18,072 nt of DNA, from positions 1 to 18,072 of the forward strand of contig CAJPNS010000031.1 in assembly GCA_905372135.1 (NCBI GenBank). Reading direction: 5' to 3'. The translations under genes and the position numbers were made by a program. Positions 13,653 to 18,072 of this stretch are shown here, piece by piece (the stretch's first letter is position 1; each line of letters begins with the position of its first letter). The notes below the pieces were generated by a model. It was not told the origin of the DNA and made no database searches. It worked only from the letters and a program-made list of their open reading frames with translations. This DNA is from Porphyromonadaceae bacterium. Lineage in GTDB: Bacteria; Bacteroidota; Bacteroidia; Bacteroidales; Paludibacteraceae.

Positions 13653-14588
13653 TTATTCGTCCCAACGCGTCATAGTCTTGTGTACATCGGTGATAGGCAT
13701 GATTCCCGCTTTGAGTACTACCTTCTGTCCTATTTGTTGTGTGAGGAAAAAACATAAGCCCCTCGCAAGCCCTTCGCGCGATTCTGATATAATCACATAG
13801 AGCGGACGCCAAAAAGGGTAATTGCCGTTGTAGACATCGCCTGCATAGGGCAGATAGCTATCGGAGAGAGTCGCCTTGTCGCTTTTCGAAATCCTTACTA
13901 TACGCACCTTGCTGCTATTTGCTTCGTACTGCACCGAATTGAGGTTGCCAAACTGGTTCATACCGACTATACCGATATTATTTGGGTCTTCGGCTATCTT
14001 ATCGAAGATGTTTTGCCCCTCGCCTACGACGTAGAAGTGTTTCGATACATCTTGCGACCCCCGTGTGATAGAGTCCGATATGTAACGCATAACGCCATTG
14101 CTCTTATCGACGAAAAATATCTTCACCGTATCGAGCGGCGAGTTTTTGTTTATCTCTTTCCAACTGTTTATCTGCCCCATTATGAGCTGTTTTATCTGTT
14201 TGGAGCTCAGTATGCTGTCGGTATTTCGCTTATTGATGACGAAAGCTATTCCCTCGTAGCCGAAAGGGTATTTTCGTACCACACGTGTCTTAGGCAATAG
14301 CTCTCTCTCTCTGCTATCGAGGTCTCTGCCTACGACAATGAGCTTCACCGAGTCGTCGATAAGGTGGCGGATAGCTTCCTTCTCTTCGAGATACTTAGGA
14401 AATACGAACGCTTCGGGATAATGCACAGAAAAAACGTCGAGCTCTGCCTCTACTATATTTTGCATATTCTCGTCGGCAGCGATAGCTATCACTCCCGATA
14501 CAAGCGTATCGTCGCTGTCGGTCTGCTTGTGTCGGCACCCGAATGCAACAATAGATATTAAGGTTATAGTAAGTATTGTCCGATACAT
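13653..14588 (-). CDS. PstS-like periplasmic substrate-binding lipoprotein
   Basis: A 311-residue protein with a lipoprotein signal peptide: a hydrophobic start and lipobox ending in FGC with Cys18. The rest matches the PBP-like (PstS) fold: GVIAIAADENMQNIVEAEL at the start of the mature domain, VINKRNTDSILSSKQIKQLIMGQINSWKEI in the middle, DKSNGVMRYISDSI, and PYAGDVYNGNYPFWRPLYVII near the end. In Bacteroidetes such proteins often sit next to exbBD-tonB rather than with pstCAB. No ABC permease or ATPase gene is present here, so a role in phosphate uptake is not shown. It lies downstream of the tonB cluster but is separated from it by a hairpin terminator. No clear promoter of its own could be found. 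Confidence 0.85.
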   Translation of the reverse strand: MYRTILTITLISIVAFGCRHKQTDSDDTLVSGVIAIAADENMQNIVEAELDVFSVHYPEAFVFPKYLEEKEAIRHLIDDSVKLIVVGRDLDSRERELLPKTRVVRKYPFGYEGIAFVINKRNTDSILSSKQIKQLIMGQINSWKEINKNSPLDTVKIFFVDKSNGVMRYISDSITRGSQDVSKHFYVVGEGQNIFDKIAEDPNNIGIVGMNQFGNLNSVQYEANSSKVRIVRISKSDKATLSDSYLPYAGDVYNGNYPFWRPLYVIISESREGLARGLCFFLTQQIGQKVVLKAGIMPITDVHKTMTRWDE

Positions 14589-14614
14589 AGTTTCGATATT
14601 TAAAAGTCTATTTA

Positions 14615-14661
14615 TCTAAAATAAAATGATACCGACTACCCAATAGATATAATCGGTATCA
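14615..14661 (-). terminator. Terminator after the exbB-tonB-68-residue gene unit
   Basis: TGATACCGA (14627-14635) pairs with TCGGTATCA (14653-14661), a 9-bp stem with a 17-nt loop. On the minus strand it is followed by ATTTTATTTTAG. It lies 24 nt past the stop of the 68-residue gene. The interrupted T-tract may allow partial readthrough into the PstS-like gene. Confidence 0.65.
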
Positions 14662-14684
14662 CAAAAATCAATTTTACTCTTCTA

Positions 14685-14891
14685 TTAAAATATTTTCCTT
14701 ATCGCTCTATAAACTCTGAAGATGCCATAAAGCAATATCACCACTCCCACAACTATACGAATGGTTTTAAACTGTATCAAAACCTCAGCCTTTTCCCATA
14801 CCAGTAACGCCACACCTGCAACCAGGTAAAAAAGTGCCATTACAGACTCGAATATCACGAGTGTTAGTGCTTTGCCGTCGTATTTTTGCAT
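14685..14891 (-). CDS. Small membrane protein at the end of the tonB operon
   Basis: A 68-residue hydrophobic protein with two predicted transmembrane helices (about 11-32 and 44-62), a short charged link (WEKAEVLIQFK) and a basic end (RVYRAIRKIF). The frame stays open back to 14963, inside tonB, but the ATG at 14891 lies 13 nt after the tonB stop, which is the usual spacing. The extra residues also do not look like part of the protein. The family is not recognised. Position suggests co-expression with the TonB complex. It could be an accessory subunit or a general small membrane protein. Confidence 0.75.
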   Translation of the reverse strand: MQKYDGKALTLVIFESVMALFYLVAGVALLVWEKAEVLIQFKTIRIVVGVVILLYGIFRVYRAIRKIF

Positions 14892-14904
14892 AGCGAGAGG
14901 TATC

Positions 14905-15741
14905 TTAGTTTCTAAGAACGAAACGTATAGGTTGAGTGAAATAAGCTCTAACGGTATTACCATTTTGCTTTCCGGGTATCCATTTCGGCATAGCTTTCAC
15001 CAAACGGACAGCCTCTCTGTCGAGTGTGGAGTGAGCACTTTGCACCACCTTTACGTTGGTAATCGAACCGTCTTTCTCTACGACGAAACCTACCTGTACA
15101 AGTCCCTGTATCTCGTCGGCAACTGCCTGTTGCGGATATTCAAGGTTCTCTCTCAACCATTTCAGACGAGCCTCTTCACCGCCAGGAAAAGAAGGCTTCA
15201 CTTGCACCCAAGTATAGACTTTTTCTGTTTCGGGGGTGGTCGTTTCCACTACCTGCTTGTAGTCGTCGGGGTTGAACCCACTTCCATCGGTAACACCGTT
15301 TTCGACTGTCTTCGTAGAGATTTCAGCATCGATGTTTTTCAGAGCTTCGTTTGCCTGAGCAAGGTTTTCAACTTGAATTTTTACGTCTTCGACAACCGTT
15401 GCCTCAGTAAGCTTAATAGCCTTAGAAATCATATCCCGAGTTTCTTGCGGTATAACCATTTCTTCCTGTTGCTGTTCGGGCTTCTTCTGCTCTTCGGTGG
15501 TATTGAACTCCGTCTGAGCGAAAGCTTCGTCTTGTGCAACCGTATTCTGACTCAAAATCATATTCTCTATGATGTTTGGTAGAAAGATAGCTGCAAGTCC
15601 AAGCACGATAACCACTATCAACGACTTGATATGTCGGTTCGACGAATCGTCTCTCAACTGGTACGCACCGTAACGCTTGTTTTTGCCTTCGAAAAGGATT
15701 TCGAGCCATTGCGGCGACTGTAAATCAAAATCTTTTGTCAT
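14905..15741 (-). CDS. tonB: TonB energy-transducing protein
   Basis: Transmits the energy harvested by ExbB/ExbD to outer-membrane TonB-dependent transporters. The 278-residue protein has a cytoplasmic start typical of Bacteroidetes TonB (WLEILFEGKNKRYGAYQLRDD, 12-32) and one membrane helix (about 40-57). A long Glu/Gln-rich periplasmic spacer follows, with only modest proline content. The C-terminal TonB domain (about 195-278) includes YPQQAVADEIQGLVQVGFVV, DGSITNVKVVQS and a terminal PIRFVL strand. It begins 22 nt after the second exbD and overlaps no other gene. Confidence 0.95.
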   Translation of the reverse strand: MTKDFDLQSPQWLEILFEGKNKRYGAYQLRDDSSNRHIKSLIVVIVLGLAAIFLPNIIENMILSQNTVAQDEAFAQTEFNTTEEQKKPEQQQEEMVIPQETRDMISKAIKLTEATVVEDVKIQVENLAQANEALKNIDAEISTKTVENGVTDGSGFNPDDYKQVVETTTPETEKVYTWVQVKPSFPGGEEARLKWLRENLEYPQQAVADEIQGLVQVGFVVEKDGSITNVKVVQSAHSTLDREAVRLVKAMPKWIPGKQNGNTVRAYFTQPIRFVLRN

Positions 15742-15763
15742 ACTACTTACAATCTTTTAATAG

Positions 15764-16459
15764 TTATTTAATACCGAGCGATTCCTTTTGAGCTTGGGTG
15801 AGATAGTCGGGTTTGGTTCTATTCGACTTCAGATACAAAAGATTTCTTTCGTCGTCTGTAAACTCGGCTATCTGATAGAATCCTATATTGCATACCAACA
15901 TTTCGTCGAGAGCGTCTACCATATTTTTGTACGACGACTTGTCCGAAGGTTTTATCAATACGTTTGGAGCTATCTTAAGATTCTTGTTCGCATCGGTTTG
16001 TATCTCTTTTACCTGCTCGGTAAAATACTTCTCACTTATCTGTCCTTTACTACGCTTCTCTTTTAGCTCCTGTATTTTCTGGTACGTTCCATCATTTTTT
16101 TTCATCAGTACGGCACGTATACCGTCTTGGTTGTATGTGGTACGCTTCAAAAAAGCGGTATCGTTCCAGTTTTCTTTAGTAGGTTTACCTTCGTAGTAAT
16201 AAATATCGTTGTCGTCGCCAAGAAGAATAGTAATAGCCGTAGAAGCTCTGAATTGTGTGCCTTCTTCTTCTTTTACTTTGTTTTTTGCCGGCATCGTGAT
16301 ATTCATCACCTGAGGTTTGAGTAGTGTCGTACAGAACATAAAAAAGGTTATCAGCAACATATTCATATCCACCATAGGGGTGAAATCGACCCTTAGGACT
16401 TGCTTTTTCTGCCTTCCCTTTTTCTTCCCACCTTCATCTTTCACTTGTACTTCTGACAT
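15764..16459 (-). CDS. exbD: ExbD-family proton channel subunit (second copy)
   Basis: Single-pass subunit of the ExbB-ExbD proton-driven motor. The 231-residue protein has a basic cytoplasmic start (KKKGRQKKQ), then VDFTPMVDMNMLLITFFMF with the essential Asp31 at the start of the membrane helix (about 32-50). The periplasmic part is larger than in E. coli ExbD (141 residues), with an internal Lys/Glu-rich helix near 125-150 and a final domain beginning about 165 (NVLIKPSDKSSYKNMVDALDEM). Paired, unequal exbD genes are common in Bacteroidetes. It lies 31 nt downstream of the first exbD. Confidence 0.93.
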   Translation of the reverse strand: MSEVQVKDEGGKKKGRQKKQVLRVDFTPMVDMNMLLITFFMFCTTLLKPQVMNITMPAKNKVKEEEGTQFRASTAITILLGDDNDIYYYEGKPTKENWNDTAFLKRTTYNQDGIRAVLMKKNDGTYQKIQELKEKRSKGQISEKYFTEQVKEIQTDANKNLKIAPNVLIKPSDKSSYKNMVDALDEMLVCNIGFYQIAEFTDDERNLLYLKSNRTKPDYLTQAQKESLGIK

Positions 16460-16490
16460 ATTCTTGTACTTTTTATTGAAATTGTTAATA

Positions 16491-17168
16491 TTAGTCTGAC
16501 GAAGCAGTCCTCAGATTAGTTACCAAAAGATATTCGTTCTTGTGCAAATCTCTCAAATCGCTTATTACTTTCTTTACAACCTGATAATTGGTAGTTTTAT
16601 CGGCTTTTATAGCCAACTTCACCTCTCCGATGGCTTTGCCTTTGGTAGCGCTATCTATCCAAACTTTAAATTCGTTTTTGGGGTCGATAGTATTGCTACC
16701 TTCGGCTGCAGGCTCTTCCGACTCTTGGTTGGGGATACCTATGTGCGGATTGTTTGGCACTTTGAGTTGTTCTTGCATATATGCATCCTGTTTTTCTACA
16801 GTCTTGTCTAAATATGCGGGTAACTCTCTGATAGGTACTCCAAAAGAGGTAAGCCTACGAATAGCGTTTTTTTGTTCAGGTGTAAAAGTAACATTATATT
16901 GTGATGCTACGAGCTCGGCTGTCCTTTCCAATTCGTCGGGATTGTCCATTGCGAGGAATATCTTACCTTCCTTATCTACAAGGATAGTAACCGTATTTTG
17001 TTCCGGCACTTTCACCTCCGACACCGATGCAGGCGTATTTACCGTAATAGGCTCTTTCTGCACGAATGTAGAGGTAAGCATAAAGAAAGTAAGCAACAGC
17101 ACGGTAACATCACTCATCGCAGTCATATCGATGAACGTACTCTGTTTTTTTACCTTTACTTTTCCCAT
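16491..17168 (-). CDS. exbD: ExbD-family proton channel subunit (first copy)
   Basis: The 225-residue protein starts MGKVKVKKQSTFIDMTAMSD. Asp20 at the membrane helix (about 21-38, VTVLLLTFFMLTSTFV) corresponds to the proton-carrying Asp of E. coli ExbD; Asp14 lies just before it. The periplasmic part has a long insertion (about 80-165) rich in Gln, Pro and Glu, before a C-terminal domain with VKLAIKADKTTNYQVVKKVI. It shares little sequence with the second copy outside the membrane helix, so the two are not a recent duplication and may form mixed dimers. It is separated from exbB by 96 nt. Confidence 0.93.
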   Translation of the reverse strand: MGKVKVKKQSTFIDMTAMSDVTVLLLTFFMLTSTFVQKEPITVNTPASVSEVKVPEQNTVTILVDKEGKIFLAMDNPDELERTAELVASQYNVTFTPEQKNAIRRLTSFGVPIRELPAYLDKTVEKQDAYMQEQLKVPNNPHIGIPNQESEEPAAEGSNTIDPKNEFKVWIDSATKGKAIGEVKLAIKADKTTNYQVVKKVISDLRDLHKNEYLLVTNLRTASSD

Positions 17169-17264
17169 AAATTATCGTATATTTTTGAAATCGAAAAACA
17201 TCAATGTTCTTTTCCGTTTCAGAAATAATCTTGTTTTTTGAAATTATAAAATAAGTAAGCTGAA

Positions 17265-18072
17265 TTATTTATGCGTTTCCGAATAAGTTTGAGCCAAAGC
17301 GAAACTTACCTCTTCGATAGCATAAGTCATATTGTCGACCTTGCCGCTATAGAAAGCATAAGATATGATAGCCAAAGCACCGGTAGCAATACCCGAAGCA
17401 GTATTTACAAGAGCTTCCGAGATACCTACCGAAAGAGCCATAGAGTCTACACCACCTGCACCGGCAAGAGCCTGGAATGCACGAATCATACCCAACACAG
17501 TACCGAAAAGTCCCATAAGAGTACCCAGAGTAGATATAGTAGCTACGATAGGCAGATTTTGCTGCATCGACGGCAGTTGTATTGCGGTAGCTTCTTCGAT
17601 TTCGTCTTTTATAGCTTGTATCTTTATTTCGTTAGCTACGTTGAGCGATTCTACTTCGCGGTATTTTGTTAAGCCTGCGTCTACGATAGCAGCTACAGAA
17701 CCTTGCTGTTTTTCGCACAGCTTCTGAGCGGCATCGATATTGCCTTTGTTGAGCTCCTCTTTCACTTCGGCTACGAATTTTATCAAGTTGCCTTTACCTT
17801 TTGCTTTGTTGAGAGCAAAAAATCTTTCGACCGAAATAACAATAACCGTAAGCAATAAGGTCAAAATAATAGGTACTACGAATCCACCTTTGTACATAGT
17901 ACCGAGAAGGTTGAGCGGGTGATTGTCGATATTACCGTCTTCGAAGTTAGATGTATTTCCCAATACGTAACGGAAGAATAATACTGCCAATATTAGACAT
18001 ATTAAAATCACAATTGATGCGTTGACGCCACGAGATTTTTTAATCCCTTTCTTTGTTGTTTGTTTTTGGTTT
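17265..18072 (-). CDS. exbB: ExbB/TolQ/MotA-family proton channel protein (5' end off the window)
   Basis: Multi-pass subunit that forms the pentameric stator around ExbD. Hydrophobic segments are visible near the N-terminus (IVILICLILAVLFFRYV), then FVVPIILTLLLTVIVISVERF, and the paired C-terminal helices LPIVATISTLGTLMGLFGTVLGM and VGISEALVNTASGIATGALAII that line the pore. A GTG at 18011 could be taken as the start, but coding sequence (KKGIKKSRGVNAS) clearly continues upstream in frame to 18072 without a stop, giving the basic cytoplasmic N-terminus normal for this family. The real ATG therefore lies beyond the right edge. It leads the exbB-exbD-exbD-tonB cluster. Confidence 0.94.
   Translation of the reverse strand, partial: NQKQTTKKGIKKSRGVNASIVILICLILAVLFFRYVLGNTSNFEDGNIDNHPLNLLGTMYKGGFVVPIILTLLLTVIVISVERFFALNKAKGKGNLIKFVAEVKEELNKGNIDAAQKLCEKQQGSVAAIVDAGLTKYREVESLNVANEIKIQAIKDEIEEATAIQLPSMQQNLPIVATISTLGTLMGLFGTVLGMIRAFQALAGAGGVDSMALSVGISEALVNTASGIATGALAIISYAFYSGKVDNMTYAIEEVSFALAQTYSETHK

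Noticed and set aside
14892..14963. Longer start for the small membrane protein inside tonB
   Set aside because: It would overlap tonB by about 60 nt and adds residues encoded by the tonB C-terminal region; the ATG at 14891 has normal spacing.
18009..18011. GTG as the true start of exbB
   Set aside because: Coding sequence with a typical basic ExbB N-terminus continues in frame to the window edge without a stop.
1..18072. CRISPR array, tRNA or rRNA genes, complete insertion sequence
   Set aside because: No regularly spaced repeats, no tRNA-like cloverleaf, no rRNA segments and no transposase frame were seen on either strand.

Overview
The window reads as chromosomal DNA from a member of the Bacteroidota, most likely order Bacteroidales. 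The evidence is a fused FeoA-FeoB iron transporter, an ExbB-ExbD-ExbD-TonB cluster ending near a PstS-like lipoprotein, a bL17 with a long charged tail, a 38-residue bL36, gene starts without Shine-Dalgarno sequences, and promoters of the Bacteroidetes primary-sigma type (TTTG, about 19 bp, TAnnTTTG). Genus cannot be fixed from the sequence alone.

Layout. (1) 1-4434, plus strand: a ribosomal/RNA polymerase operon, promoter then rpsL, rpsG, rpmJ, rpsM, rpsK, rpsD, rpoA, rplQ, closed by two strong hairpin terminators. The usual block between rpsG and rpmJ (fusA, the S10 and spc genes, secY, map, infA) is absent, so the str and alpha gene groups are joined directly. (2) 4435-7943, minus strand: rsmA, corA and a gamma-class carbonic anhydrase in a probable operon, followed by an AT-rich orphan gene with a type I restriction HsdR-like nuclease domain. 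(3) about 7994-10736: an accessory segment bounded by two exact 22-bp direct repeats, inserted between feoAB and rsmA. It holds a broken KilA-N gene, decayed sequence, and a two-gene minus-strand operon with its own promoter: an SMC/ABC-type ATPase and a 163-residue protein with a nuclease-like D...ExH core. This pair is the best candidate for an undescribed, possibly defensive, system. (4) 10901-13525, minus strand: feoAB, with a 36-bp imperfect palindrome lying over its promoter. (5) 13653-18072, minus strand: a PstS-like lipoprotein, a 68-residue membrane protein, tonB, two exbD genes and exbB, which runs off the right edge.

Functionally, exbB/exbD/exbD/tonB would power TonB-dependent uptake across the outer membrane and feoAB would carry ferrous iron across the inner membrane, so the right part is an envelope transport region. 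The left part is core translation and transcription machinery. The accessory genes lie at the edges of these conserved blocks.
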